Assembly: GCF_017352115.1 (NCBI RefSeq)
Contig: NZ_CP071448.1
Span: forward strand, 4,265,001-4,329,000
Length of the DNA: 64,000 bases
DNA from: Flavobacterium endoglycinae
GTDB lineage: Bacteria > Bacteroidota > Bacteroidia > Flavobacteriales > Flavobacteriaceae
Reading direction: 5' to 3'
The stretch's first letter is position 1, and every line of letters starts with the position of its first letter. Positions 36,201 through 44,229 of the stretch are shown here, one piece after another. The translations under genes were made by a program, and so were the position numbers. The notes under the pieces are model-generated. The model was not told where the DNA came from, made no database searches, and saw only the letters and a list, made by a program, of their open reading frames with translations.

Positions 36201-36554
36201 GCTGTTGGAGTAGCACAAAACGGACGAAATGCACTTAGAAGCATTTACAATAGATGGACACCGGATAATCCAACAAATACTCGTCCGGGTTCGCATTTTG
36301 GATATACACAATACGGTTCTGGAGATTTCTTTATGCAGGATGCTTCATTTGTTCGTTTACAAAGCGTTTCGTTGAGTTATAATCTTCCAAAAAAATGGTT
36401 TGGAAAATACATGCAGGGTGCTGCGATTCGATTAGACGGACAAAATCTTTTTACCATTACCAAATATGATGGTATAGATCCTGAAACAGACGGATATGCT
36501 GCTGCCTATCCAAACGTAAAAACATATACAGTAGGAATTGATCTTAAGTTTTAA
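33270..36554 (+). CDS. SusC/RagA-type TonB-linked outer-membrane transporter
   Basis: 1094 residues from the ATG at 33270, which gives a usual SusC N terminus (basic stretch, then hydrophobic core AIITILCLVVSVFKVNA); an ATG at 33189 would add 27 residues. Domains in order are a carboxypeptidase-regulatory-like domain (IKGVVLDELGQPMIGVTILP), the SusC box NEVVIVGYGTQKKKNVLG, a plug (DPLIVIDGFPV, DIESIEVLKDASSTAIYGA) and a barrel ending YPNVKTYTVGIDLKF. It is the first gene of the operon 33270-43072 and carries the regulon operators upstream, so the imported oligosaccharide should be the amino-sugar glycan degraded by the neighbouring enzymes. SusD follows 10 bases behind. Confidence 0.93.
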   Translation: MKKNNKLLYGNYQEIKFSLKAIITILCLVVSVFKVNAASSSDSSEKSEIINKKSEADIIIKGVVLDELGQPMIGVTILPKGSPRGTTTDFDGTFTIVVPSTTEALVFSYVGYDNKEVLIANQTNIKVSMVPASKTLNEVVIVGYGTQKKKNVLGAISSVKGETLTLSSAPSVLTGLQGKVAGLQIAQNSAQPGGGFNIQIRGAGSINASNDPLIVIDGFPVTNLQQPGTGNRYTGGTQSILNSFNPNDIESIEVLKDASSTAIYGARAANGVILITTKKGKEGDVRVDYSGSYSYQKYNDSYEVLDLKEWMQLRNDAARENWEFINKVYPYSPKTLEEANAAPVNGIPYKRIYSDEQIRNAGKGTDWLGLVTRDGMIEQNNLSLRGGTKSTKYFLSGNLFNQEGVIRNSGLKRSTVHFSIDQKLTDFINFGMNMTKSRIKNQNSQLGGQFDPVTGQDLAQFENSGIIRAAIQQGPHIAAIDEFGNYPINPDSALEPNPYSLLTISDEGVIDRSLTNFYAEIKPIAGLTARFQAGFDQGNSKRSTYLPRTTLYGALENGKASINSQEKNDDLFDFTLNYTTKLMEDNTFGLMVGYSQQTYRTEAATLGNSNFITDAFLWNNMNAGAGTKVTASSKSENNFISYFTRFNYSYKDKYMLTSTIRRDGASVFAKNNKYGLFPSIALGWDVSQESFMKSINNYVSQMKVRFGYGQTGNASIGGSAFGAFYAQPAYLNPDESILIGVFPSRLENPDLKWETTTEKNLGVDFELFNRRVSGSFEIYDRVVSDLLTLKPINSYQEINTVWANIGSTQSKGLELTVSTVNINNPNLTWKSTFTYSRFRTNWKERAPDWKPSVYMSYNDPVRAQYSQIADGVMQIGEVVPAQPDLYPGQIKIKDLNGFVRDAAGNPVTDENGVFLRTGAPDGKIDDADYVLLGSSDPDFVAGLGNTITWKNFQLNFQFNGMFGRKIVDQTDFAYGVTAVGVAQNGRNALRSIYNRWTPDNPTNTRPGSHFGYTQYGSGDFFMQDASFVRLQSVSLSYNLPKKWFGKYMQGAAIRLDGQNLFTITKYDGIDPETDGYAAAYPNVKTYTVGIDLKF

Positions 36555-36564
36555 TAAAGAAGAT

Positions 36565-38037
36565 ATGAAAAATTTTAAATATTATACAATAGTTTTACTG
36601 CTGCTTGTTTTTTCAGGATGCAGTGATGATTTAGAATCTATCAATTACGATGAGATTAATCCGAGTATATTTCCAAGTTCAGAGGCAGATATTCAAGCTA
36701 TTGTGGCTTCAGCATACTATCCGCTTAGAGGTTCTTATGGAAACGGAATTCACAGCACATCTGAAAATGGATTGATGTTTATGCTCGATGCTACAACAGA
36801 AATCCTTCAAGGACCTTATGGAGTACAGCAAGAAGCATCTTTACACAGTTATAAAGCTACGACAACTGCCGTGACACGTTTTTACGATACTTTTTATAAT
36901 AAAATCAGCGGAATGACTTTGAGTATCGACAGAATCGAAAAGTCTAAAGTAAATGAGCTGGTTAAAAAACAAGCTATTGCCGAAATTAAATGCGCAAGAG
37001 GATTATTGGCGTACGAACTTTTTGATATGTACGGTCCGCTTGTAGTGGCACCTTTGGAAATCCTTCAAAATCCTTTGAAAGAAGAACCTTTGGCAAGACT
37101 TTCCAATACTCAAATGGTAAGTTTTATTGAAAACGATCTTAAAGATGCCGCAGCAGATTTAAAATCTCCTTCTGAAACAGCGTATGGAAGATTCAGCAGC
37201 GGATTGGCTAGAATGATTTTGATACGATTATACCTTCATGAAAAAAGATGGGCGGAAGTTGAAGAACAAGCCAATGCAATTATCGGTATGAATTATTATG
37301 CTCTTGAAGAAGATTACGCTGGAATGTGGGATATTAAAGCGCCAGTTGATAGTAAAGAAGTAATATGGGCAGTTCCAGCAGATTATGCAGGAACAAGCGA
37401 AAACCAATGGCAGTTAATGGTTTTACCAGCTAACTTTCCAGGACGCGGCGGTTATGGAACGATTCAGAGTTCATGGACTTTTTATGATTCTTTTGAAGCA
37501 ACAGATATTCGTAAAGAAGCACTTATTGCCGAATTTACAGGAACCGACGGCGTAACATACAACAGACAAAATCCCGCAAATTACATGCAGTTAGGACCAA
37601 TTCCGTTAAAAATTGATCCAGATGCAGCCAGAACAACAGCTTTGACAACCGTAGACATAATTGTGTACCGTTATGCAGATGTTTTATTATCGAAAGCAGA
37701 AGCTATTGCCAACAAAACAGGAACGCCAACACAAGAAGCCATTGATTTAGTTAATATCGTGAGAAAGAGAGCAAAAATCAGCGAAATTACATTGGCGAAC
37801 TATGCATCACTAGCTAAGTTTAACGAAATGATTCTTTTAGAAAGATCTCACGAATATTGGTGTGAAAACGGGCAATACCGTTCCGATTTAATCAGACACG
37901 GGAAATTTACAGAACACGCACTTGCCTTAAATGGATCAGCAAGCCAAAGCGCGCCTTATAAAGCATTATTTCCTTTTTCATTAGAAAGAATAAGCGAAGG
38001 AAAAGGGAAATTTATTCAGAACCAAGGATATAATTAA
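36565..38037 (+). CDS. SusD/RagB-type glycan-binding lipoprotein
   Basis: 490 residues from the ATG at 36565, which gives a clean lipoprotein signal (MKNFKYYTIVLLLLVFSGC, C19). The frame is open a little further upstream, overlapping SusC, but that start lacks a signal. Family segments include the N-terminal INPSIFPSSEADIQAIVASA, the helix KCARGLLAYELFDMYGPLVV and the C-terminal RYADVLLSKAEAIANKTG and LERSHEYWCENGQYR. It sits at the surface over SusC and captures glycan. It is the second gene of the operon and about 170 residues shorter than the SusD at 12141-14129, so the two pairs are unlikely to be recent copies of each other. Confidence 0.92.
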   Translation: MKNFKYYTIVLLLLVFSGCSDDLESINYDEINPSIFPSSEADIQAIVASAYYPLRGSYGNGIHSTSENGLMFMLDATTEILQGPYGVQQEASLHSYKATTTAVTRFYDTFYNKISGMTLSIDRIEKSKVNELVKKQAIAEIKCARGLLAYELFDMYGPLVVAPLEILQNPLKEEPLARLSNTQMVSFIENDLKDAAADLKSPSETAYGRFSSGLARMILIRLYLHEKRWAEVEEQANAIIGMNYYALEEDYAGMWDIKAPVDSKEVIWAVPADYAGTSENQWQLMVLPANFPGRGGYGTIQSSWTFYDSFEATDIRKEALIAEFTGTDGVTYNRQNPANYMQLGPIPLKIDPDAARTTALTTVDIIVYRYADVLLSKAEAIANKTGTPTQEAIDLVNIVRKRAKISEITLANYASLAKFNEMILLERSHEYWCENGQYRSDLIRHGKFTEHALALNGSASQSAPYKALFPFSLERISEGKGKFIQNQGYN

Positions 38038-38093
38038 TTTCTTTTTAAGAAAGATTTTAAAAGTATTAATCAGATAATTTAATTATAAAGGAT

Positions 38094-39455
38094 ATGAAAC
38101 ATTTATTAATAGCATTTTTTCTTTTTTTAAATTTTGCTTCCAGCTGTCAGAGTGATGGAGGTGATAACAAAGAAGAAACAAGTGGAGACGAAAAAGTAAC
38201 TTATACAGTTTCTAATGAAGTTTTTACAAATCCAGAACGTGGATTTATGCACACTTGGCAGGTAAATTCTGAAGGATCAGCCATGACAGCGGCGTCTTTG
38301 AATAATCTGAAAAAAGAAAATGTAAGCCTCATTCTGCGTTTGTATTATTTAGAAAAATTCAAAACCTCAGCTTTAAGCCAGACTCAGTTAGACCTTATCA
38401 AAACCGACTTTACTCGTTTGAGAGAGTCAGGATTAAAATGTGTTTTGCGTTTTGCTTATACAGATGCTCAAGATGGTACAGATGCTTCGGCTGCCGTTAT
38501 TTCGGGACATTTAGACCAATTAAAACCAATTCTTGAAGATAACAAAGACGTAATTGCCTTTGTACAGGCTGGTTTTGTGGGTGCGTGGGGCGAATGGTAT
38601 TACACGACCAATCAGCTTACTACACCAGCAAATAAAAAATTGATCTTGGATAAACTTTTGGCTACGTTTCCAAAAGAAATTAAAATTCAAGTAAGAACGC
38701 CAAAAATAAAACAAGATTTTGTGGCCACAACAACCGCAATGGATGCCACTGTGGGTTACGGAACGACAAATACAGCACGTTTAGGTTTTCATAACGATTG
38801 TTTTATGGCAAGTGTCGATGATTACGGAACGTACGTAAATGTAACTGCCGAAAAAACATACGTAAGCAACGAGGCGCTTTTCGTTCCAACTGGAGGAGAA
38901 ACCTGTCCGCCAACTGATGTTCCAATTGCAAGCTGCAGCATAGCAGAAAAAGAAATGACACTTTTAAAATGGACGTATTTGAATCTGGATTATTATGGAC
39001 CAGTTTTACAAGAATGGAGAAATAACAACTGTTTTACAGATTTTGAAAGAAAGCTTGGTTATAGACTAGCATTAGCATCTTCCAGTGTTACAAAACAAGC
39101 ATCGGTTAACGGAACATTGGCATTAAATGCGATAGTAAATAATACTGGATTTGCGCCAGTGTATAATCCTAAAAATGCCTATCTAATTTTAAGATCGACT
39201 GCAAATGGAACAGTTTATAAGAAAAAATTAGACTTTGATGTTCGAAAAGTAGTTCCAAGAGTTTCTTTTAATTTAAAAGAATCGGTGAGTTTGTCCAGTA
39301 TTCCAGCAGGAACCTACGAATTACTTTTAAAAATTGAAGACAGTTCTTCAAAACTATCCGAAAGACCAGACTATTGCATTCGTTTTGCTAATACAGGGGT
39401 TTGGGAAAGTACAACTGGATTCAACAAATTATCACAAACGGTTATCATTAAATAG
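38094..39455 (+). CDS. DUF4874/DUF4832 lipoprotein, putative glycoside hydrolase
   Basis: 453 residues with lipobox SSC (C18). The N-terminal half (about 36-220) matches the DUF4874 pattern: FTNPERGFMHTWQV, then LILRLYYLEKF, RESGLKCVLRFAYTDAQDG and AFVQAGFVGAWGEWYYT, a layout like a TIM barrel with an acidic residue at the end of a strand (GAWGEWY). The C-terminal half resembles DUF4832: GFHNDCFMAS, GGETCPP and a final beta-sandwich with LNAIVNNTGFAPVYNP. The function is uncharacterised as far as I know. A TIM-barrel-like lipoprotein directly behind SusCD is the usual position of a surface endo-glycanase, so I infer a hydrolase of the locus's amino-sugar polymer. Confidence 0.72.
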   Translation: MKHLLIAFFLFLNFASSCQSDGGDNKEETSGDEKVTYTVSNEVFTNPERGFMHTWQVNSEGSAMTAASLNNLKKENVSLILRLYYLEKFKTSALSQTQLDLIKTDFTRLRESGLKCVLRFAYTDAQDGTDASAAVISGHLDQLKPILEDNKDVIAFVQAGFVGAWGEWYYTTNQLTTPANKKLILDKLLATFPKEIKIQVRTPKIKQDFVATTTAMDATVGYGTTNTARLGFHNDCFMASVDDYGTYVNVTAEKTYVSNEALFVPTGGETCPPTDVPIASCSIAEKEMTLLKWTYLNLDYYGPVLQEWRNNNCFTDFERKLGYRLALASSSVTKQASVNGTLALNAIVNNTGFAPVYNPKNAYLILRSTANGTVYKKKLDFDVRKVVPRVSFNLKESVSLSSIPAGTYELLLKIEDSSSKLSERPDYCIRFANTGVWESTTGFNKLSQTVIIK

Positions 39456-39481
39456 TTCGTAAAACATTTAAATTAAAAACC

Positions 39482-40354
39482 ATGAAAAAAATACAACTAA
39501 CCAAGTTTCTAGCAATACTGTCGGCTTTTTTACTGCTTACAGCTTGTTCTAGCGATAATAATGCTTCTGATTCGGCAAATAAACCAGTCGCAGATTTTTC
39601 ATTTACCAATGACGGAAGTACCTTTACTTTTACGAATCTTTCCACAAATGGAACCAAATACAGATGGGATTTTGGTGATCTGTATTATGTTTCTAATGAA
39701 AAAGATCCTGTTTATACCTATAAAATTGGAGGAGAAATCAGAGTTTCTTTAACAGTAACCAATGATGCTGGAGAAGAATCTTTTGTGACAAAAGTGATAA
39801 ATGCTCCAAAAATTATAATAGTAGATATTAAAATAGATGGAAAATTTGCGGATTGGAATGATGTTCCCGTAACCGATGAAAATACTTCTGGTAACGGTTC
39901 TATTCAGAAAATTAAAATCTGGGCAGGCGGTCCAAATGTCAATGTTTATTTAGAAGGAAACAAAAAAATGCTGATGGAACTGGTAGATATGTATATCAAT
40001 ACTGATGGCAATACGCAGACTGGATTTTTACACGGCAATTGGCCTCAAGGTTCTGGAGCAGAATTTTTATTTGAAGGGCCTTTAGTAACGAACGGCTGGG
40101 GATCATTTTATAACCATACAGATCCAAATGGAGGCTGGGGCTGGAGCGCCATTGCAGGTTCTGGATCAAGCTTAACAGCTTCTGGAATTGTCAGCTTATC
40201 TGCAACTACAAATGCAATTGAATTTAGTATTCCAAAATCACAGTTAGGAACTTTAGGAAGCTCAATTGGTATTGCGATTACAGAAATGACGTCGGGATGG
40301 GCGGCAGTTGCTAATTTCCCCGAAGCACCTAAGTTTTCAACTTTAGAATTGTAG
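39482..40354 (+). CDS. PKD-domain surface lipoprotein, likely glycan-binding
   Basis: 290 residues with lipoprotein signal MKKIQLTKFLAILSAFLLLTAC (C22 lipidated). Residues ~35-110 form a PKD domain (PVADFSFTNDGSTFTFTNLS, then YRWDFGD and YTYKIGGEIRVSLTVTNDAG). Residues ~118-290 form a beta-sandwich that starts IKIDGKFADWNDVP, as in CBM9-like or DOMON-like modules, and includes VDMYINTDGNTQTG. It has no catalytic signature. It follows the DUF4832 gene by 26 bases in the SusC operon, where SusE/SusF-type or other surface glycan-binding lipoproteins are usually encoded. I infer that role. Confidence 0.72.
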   Translation: MKKIQLTKFLAILSAFLLLTACSSDNNASDSANKPVADFSFTNDGSTFTFTNLSTNGTKYRWDFGDLYYVSNEKDPVYTYKIGGEIRVSLTVTNDAGEESFVTKVINAPKIIIVDIKIDGKFADWNDVPVTDENTSGNGSIQKIKIWAGGPNVNVYLEGNKKMLMELVDMYINTDGNTQTGFLHGNWPQGSGAEFLFEGPLVTNGWGSFYNHTDPNGGWGWSAIAGSGSSLTASGIVSLSATTNAIEFSIPKSQLGTLGSSIGIAITEMTSGWAAVANFPEAPKFSTLEL

Positions 40355-40545
40355 TTTGTCATCGATAGCCGGTCAAAATACGCCATTAAGTAAAAGTTTT
40401 TTGGAGAGATAATTTTCTGAATTTAATGGCGTAAGCTATCGAGTTACAATATTAAAAATGATCCGCGGTATTTTGACTTTTCAAAAAACAGAAAAATACG
40501 CGGATTATTTCTTAAAAAGTTTCAACTGAAAAGAATATAGACAAA
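40355..40545 (+). other. Intergenic region with nested, competing inverted repeats
   Basis: 191 bases inside the SusC operon. Hairpin 1 pairs TCGATAGC (40362-40369) and CGCCATTAA (40381-40389) with TTAATGGCG (40423-40431) and GCTATCGA (40435-40442). Hairpin 2 pairs ATCCGCGGTATTTT (40461-40474) with AAAATACGCGGAT (40493-40505), with one bulge. The segment GTCAAAATACGCC (40372-40384), inside hairpin 1, can also pair with CCGCGGTATTTTGAC (40463-40477). I do not recognise a known RNA family. Confidence 0.5.
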
Positions 40546-41637
40546 ATGAATAAAATCATAACCAACAACCGATTAATGTCTGTAGATGTTTTGCGAGGAT
40601 TTGATCTATTAATGATAATCGTTGCAGACCGATTCTTTTATAATTTAAATGCAGCAGCTAAAATCGATTTTACAAAATCATTGGCAGATCAGTTTGAACA
40701 TCCGGAATGGCTTGGATTTCATTTTTATGATGTTATAATGCCCTTGTTTTTGTTTGTAGTTGGCGTTGTAATTCCATTTTCATTAGGAAAAAGAAATGCA
40801 GCATCAAATCAGAATGTCTATGCTCATATTTTTAGACGATTTATAATTCTGTTTATTTTAGGATGGATCGTTCAAGGAAATTTATTATTTCTTGACATTT
40901 CAAAATTTCACATATTTAGCAATACATTACAAGCCATTGCAGTTGGATATTTGTTTTCATGTATTGCCTATCTGAATTTGTCCAAAAAAGGAAGGTATAT
41001 ATTCTTTGCCGTTTGTCTTATTTTATATGCCGTTTTGTTAAGCGTTCCTGATTTTTTTGGACATCATTTTGAGCTTCTTCCCAATAAAAATCTTTCAATT
41101 TATATCGATCAACAGGTTTTTGGACGTTTTTATGATCAAACACAATATTCGTGGCTTTTAACCGGACTCGGATTTACAGCAACCACTTTATCAGGATTAT
41201 TTGCAGGAGAATTACTTTTGTCCTCAATGCCAAGACCCAAAATAGCGTTGTATCTTGCAGTAATCGGAATAATCACTTTTTCTATTTCGTTGCTTATAGG
41301 AATCTGGCATCCCATTATCAAAAAAATATGGACAAGTTCCTTTGTATTATTCTCATCAGGAATCAGCTTTGTTTTACTAGCACTTTTTTACTGGATTATC
41401 GATGTAAAAGGATATACAAAATGGGCTTATCCTTTTAAAGTTATCGGAGTAAATGCAATTGCAGCTTATGTTGGTTCACATGTTTTTAATTTCTCATTAA
41501 TTGCCAAACAAGTTTTTTATGGTTTTGAACAATTTACAGGTTCTTATTATGATGCATTTTGCGATTTAGCAGGTTTTGGAATTTTATATTTCATACTCTG
41601 GTACATGCATAAAAACAAAACGTATATAAAAGTCTAA
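40546..41637 (+). CDS. nagX: NagX-like membrane acetyltransferase (HGSNAT/DUF5009 family)
   Basis: 363 residues with about ten hydrophobic helices. The N terminus RLMSVDVLRGFDLLMIIVAD and the following FYDVIMPLFLFVVGVVIPFSLG are typical of the family of human heparan-alpha-glucosaminide N-acetyltransferase and bacterial NagX. Those enzymes are thought to acetylate terminal glucosamine across a membrane, using cytoplasmic acetyl-CoA. A conserved membrane His cannot be assigned with certainty. In this operon, just before the GH109 glycosidase, it suggests that some hexosamine in the glycan is de-N-acetylated and must be acetylated in the periplasm before cleavage or uptake (inference). Confidence 0.75.
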   Translation: MNKIITNNRLMSVDVLRGFDLLMIIVADRFFYNLNAAAKIDFTKSLADQFEHPEWLGFHFYDVIMPLFLFVVGVVIPFSLGKRNAASNQNVYAHIFRRFIILFILGWIVQGNLLFLDISKFHIFSNTLQAIAVGYLFSCIAYLNLSKKGRYIFFAVCLILYAVLLSVPDFFGHHFELLPNKNLSIYIDQQVFGRFYDQTQYSWLLTGLGFTATTLSGLFAGELLLSSMPRPKIALYLAVIGIITFSISLLIGIWHPIIKKIWTSSFVLFSSGISFVLLALFYWIIDVKGYTKWAYPFKVIGVNAIAAYVGSHVFNFSLIAKQVFYGFEQFTGSYYDAFCDLAGFGILYFILWYMHKNKTYIKV

Positions 41638-41695
41638 AAAAATAAACGATTACAATTAAAACGTCTAACCCTATTATACCATTAAATACATAAAA

Positions 41696-43072
41696 ATGAA
41701 AAGTTCAAGTTTAAAAATTTTATTGATAGCATTTATGCTGTTAAAGGTTTGTGATATCTCTGCTCAGCTTATCAAAACGAAAGCTCCTAAAAGAGCCAAA
41801 GGCCAGACAGATGTTCTTCGTTTGGCTGCTCCGGCAATTCCTGTGGTACGAGTAGGAATCGTTGGTTTAGGAATGCGCGGAACAGGTGCTGTCGAAAGAA
41901 TAACACACATACCAGGAGTCGAAATCGTAGCGCTTTGTGATATGCTTGAAGAAAGAACAAAAGGGGCTAACGATACTTTGGTAAAACACGGAAAACCAAA
42001 AGCACAAGAATTCTTTGGTGAAGACGGCTGGAAACAAGTGACAAAACTTCCCAACGTAGATTTAGTATATATTGTTACTGATTGGAAGCATCACGCCAGT
42101 ATTGCCATACAGGCCATGAATGACGGAAAACACGTTGCCGTTGAAGTTCCGGGTGCTTTAACCATGAAAGAAATCTGGGATATTATCGATACTTCCGAAA
42201 AAACAAGAAAACATTGTATGATGCTTGAAAACTGTGTTTATGATTTCTTCGAATTAACCACCTTAAATATGGCACAGCAAGGTGTTTTTGGAGAAATTCT
42301 GCATGCAGAAGGTTCTTATATACACGGACTTCAGCCCTATTGGGGAGAATATTGGAACAACTGGCGTATGGATTATAACCGTAAACATAGAGGAGATATT
42401 TATCCAACACACGGAATGGGGCCAGCTTGTTTAGCCTTAAATATTCACCGTGGTGATAAAATGAATTTCTTGGTTTCGATGGATACAAAAGCAGTAGGAA
42501 ATCCAGCTTTTATAAAAGAAAAGACAGGCGAAGAAGTAAAAGATTTTAGAAATGGAGATCATACCATGACTATGATTCGTACCGAAATGGGTAAAACAAT
42601 CCAGATTCAGCATGATGTTACAAGTCCAAGACCTTACAGCAGAATGTATCAATTATCAGGAACAAAAGGTTTTGCAAACAAATATCCAGTTGAAGGTTAT
42701 GCAATTGATGCGAAAGAAGCCGGAGCCGAAATTGCCAAAAATTATCAAAACCTAAATGCAGAAGAATTTGTTTCTGAAGATGTTAAAAAACTTTTGATGG
42801 AAAAATATAAAAACCCAATTGTAAAAGATATAGAAGAGATGGCTAAAAAAGTTGGTGGACACGGCGGTATGGATTTTATTATGGATTATCGTATGTTTTA
42901 TTGCCTTCAAAAAGGACTTCCTTTAGACATGGATGTTTACGATTTAGCCGAATGGTCTTGCCTAAGTCCATTAACAGAAATTTCTTTGGATAATAATTCA
43001 GCACCAGTTGAAATTCCAGATTTTACACGCGGAAGCTGGAAAAAACTAAACAAATTTGAATTTTCAAAATAA
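41696..43072 (+). CDS. GH109-type alpha-N-acetylgalactosaminidase
   Basis: 458 residues. An export signal (MKSSSLKILLIAFMLLKVCDISAQ) precedes a Gfo/Idh/MocA-like fold with the NAD-binding motif GIVGLGMRG (54-62). GH109 enzymes use bound NAD in an oxidation-elimination-addition-reduction cycle, and the residues expected for that family are visible: E150 in AVEVPG, and Y236 and H239 in DIYPTHGMG, inside the typical HGLQPYWGEYWNNWR ... RHRGD-like stretch. An exported Gfo/Idh/MocA protein of this length in a SusCD operon fits GH109 better than a cytoplasmic sugar dehydrogenase. It is the last gene of the operon, followed by a strong terminator. It is the best evidence that the glycan contains alpha-linked GalNAc. 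Confidence 0.85.
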   Translation: MKSSSLKILLIAFMLLKVCDISAQLIKTKAPKRAKGQTDVLRLAAPAIPVVRVGIVGLGMRGTGAVERITHIPGVEIVALCDMLEERTKGANDTLVKHGKPKAQEFFGEDGWKQVTKLPNVDLVYIVTDWKHHASIAIQAMNDGKHVAVEVPGALTMKEIWDIIDTSEKTRKHCMMLENCVYDFFELTTLNMAQQGVFGEILHAEGSYIHGLQPYWGEYWNNWRMDYNRKHRGDIYPTHGMGPACLALNIHRGDKMNFLVSMDTKAVGNPAFIKEKTGEEVKDFRNGDHTMTMIRTEMGKTIQIQHDVTSPRPYSRMYQLSGTKGFANKYPVEGYAIDAKEAGAEIAKNYQNLNAEEFVSEDVKKLLMEKYKNPIVKDIEEMAKKVGGHGGMDFIMDYRMFYCLQKGLPLDMDVYDLAEWSCLSPLTEISLDNNSAPVEIPDFTRGSWKKLNKFEFSK

Positions 43073-43119
43073 GTAATAAGAGTAATTTTTAGTGTTAATA
43101 ATGTTAGTTATAATTTTGA

Positions 43120-43148
43120 AAAACCTGTAAATCTTACAGGTTTTTTTT
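43120..43148 (+). terminator. Terminator of the SusC-to-GH109 operon
   Basis: Stem AAAACCTGTAA (43120-43130) with TTACAGGTTTT (43134-43144) around a 3-base loop, continuing into a run of eight T. It starts 47 bases after the GH109 stop codon. Confidence 0.9.
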
Positions 43149-43316
43149 ATGTCATTTTTGATTCTTTTTATAACCGAAGGATGGAATAAGCAATTTCATC
43201 CTCATTTAGCGGAACCTATTTTGCCTCGTTTAGGTTACAAAATTCCGCATTTTGACTAAAATTTTGAAATTGGTATTCCTCAATTTTGTCTTATTAATTT
43301 TTAGTAGAAAAATAGT

Positions 43317-44156
43317 ATGACAAAAGTAAAAATAGACGAACCAAAAGTATGGTTTATAACAGGTACTTCCAGAGGTTTTGGAAGAGTTTGGACAGAAGCG
43401 GCACTCGAAAGAGGCGATAAAGTAGCCGCTACAGCAAGGAATGTTGAGAGTATTTCAGATTTTAAAGATAAATATGGTGACAACGTTTTGATTCTGCCTT
43501 TAGATGTTACTCAACCAGCACAAGTTGAGAATGCTGTAAAAAACGCACATGAATATTTCGGAAGATTAGATATTGTCATTAACAATGCAGGATATTCATT
43601 AGTTGGAACAGTTGAAGAAGCCAAAACAGATGAAATTCGTGCGATGTATGAAACCAATATATTAGGTCCGGTTTCGGTTATTCAAGCCGTTTTGCCCATT
43701 ATGAGAGAACAAGGTTTTGGACATATTTTAGGAACTTCAAGCAGTTTAGGACATTATGTAGTTCCACTAATTGGATATTATTGTTCTTCTAAATGGGCAT
43801 TTGAAGCCATCTACGAAAGTTTAGCTGTTGAGGTCAAGTCTTTCGGAATTAATGTTACAATTATTGAACCGGGAGCGTACGCAACAGAATTTGGAAGTGA
43901 AAATTCACTTAAATTTTCAGAAAACCTTCCTCAATATGAATCAATACGAAATATGGTTTTCGAAAATCTGAGCAAGCTGGAAAGAGGAAATCCCAATGCT
44001 ACTGCCGCAGCTGTATTAAAGCTTGTAGACGCAGAACAGCCGCCATTAAGAATGTTTTTGGGAAGCCATAATCTGGATGAAATCCGCCAGGCATATTCAG
44101 ATCGCATCAAAGTTTGGGAAGAATGGCAGGATATTGCGGCAGCTGCACAAGGCTAA
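43317..44156 (+). CDS. Classical SDR oxidoreductase
   Basis: 279 residues of the short-chain dehydrogenase family. The cofactor motif is TGTSRGFG (15-22), followed by NNAG (89-92), the catalytic Ser region GTSSSLGHY and YxxxK (Y155, K159). The basic residue after the glycine motif and the AATARN segment suggest NADP use (inference). The substrate is unknown. It is followed by a terminator hairpin and then by an AraC-type regulator gene in the same orientation, a pairing often seen when the regulator controls the oxidoreductase. That regulator is frameshifted here. Confidence 0.85.
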   Translation: MTKVKIDEPKVWFITGTSRGFGRVWTEAALERGDKVAATARNVESISDFKDKYGDNVLILPLDVTQPAQVENAVKNAHEYFGRLDIVINNAGYSLVGTVEEAKTDEIRAMYETNILGPVSVIQAVLPIMREQGFGHILGTSSSLGHYVVPLIGYYCSSKWAFEAIYESLAVEVKSFGINVTIIEPGAYATEFGSENSLKFSENLPQYESIRNMVFENLSKLERGNPNATAAAVLKLVDAEQPPLRMFLGSHNLDEIRQAYSDRIKVWEEWQDIAAAAQG

Positions 44157-44170
44157 ATAAAATTAAATTT

Positions 44171-44197
44171 AAGCAGCAGAGATTCTGCTGCTTTTTT
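44171..44197 (+). terminator. Terminator after the SDR gene
   Basis: Perfect 10-bp stem AAGCAGCAGA (44171-44180) with TCTGCTGCTT (44184-44193), then TTTT. It begins about 15 bases after the stop codon. Confidence 0.88.
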
Positions 44198-44229
44198 ATT
44201 TCCTAAATTGTAACAGAAAAAAAAGCACC

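Noticed and set aside
41696..43072. Ordinary cytoplasmic Gfo/Idh/MocA dehydrogenase
   Set aside because: It has an export signal, sits last in a SusCD operon, and has the GH109-type Glu, Tyr and His positions.
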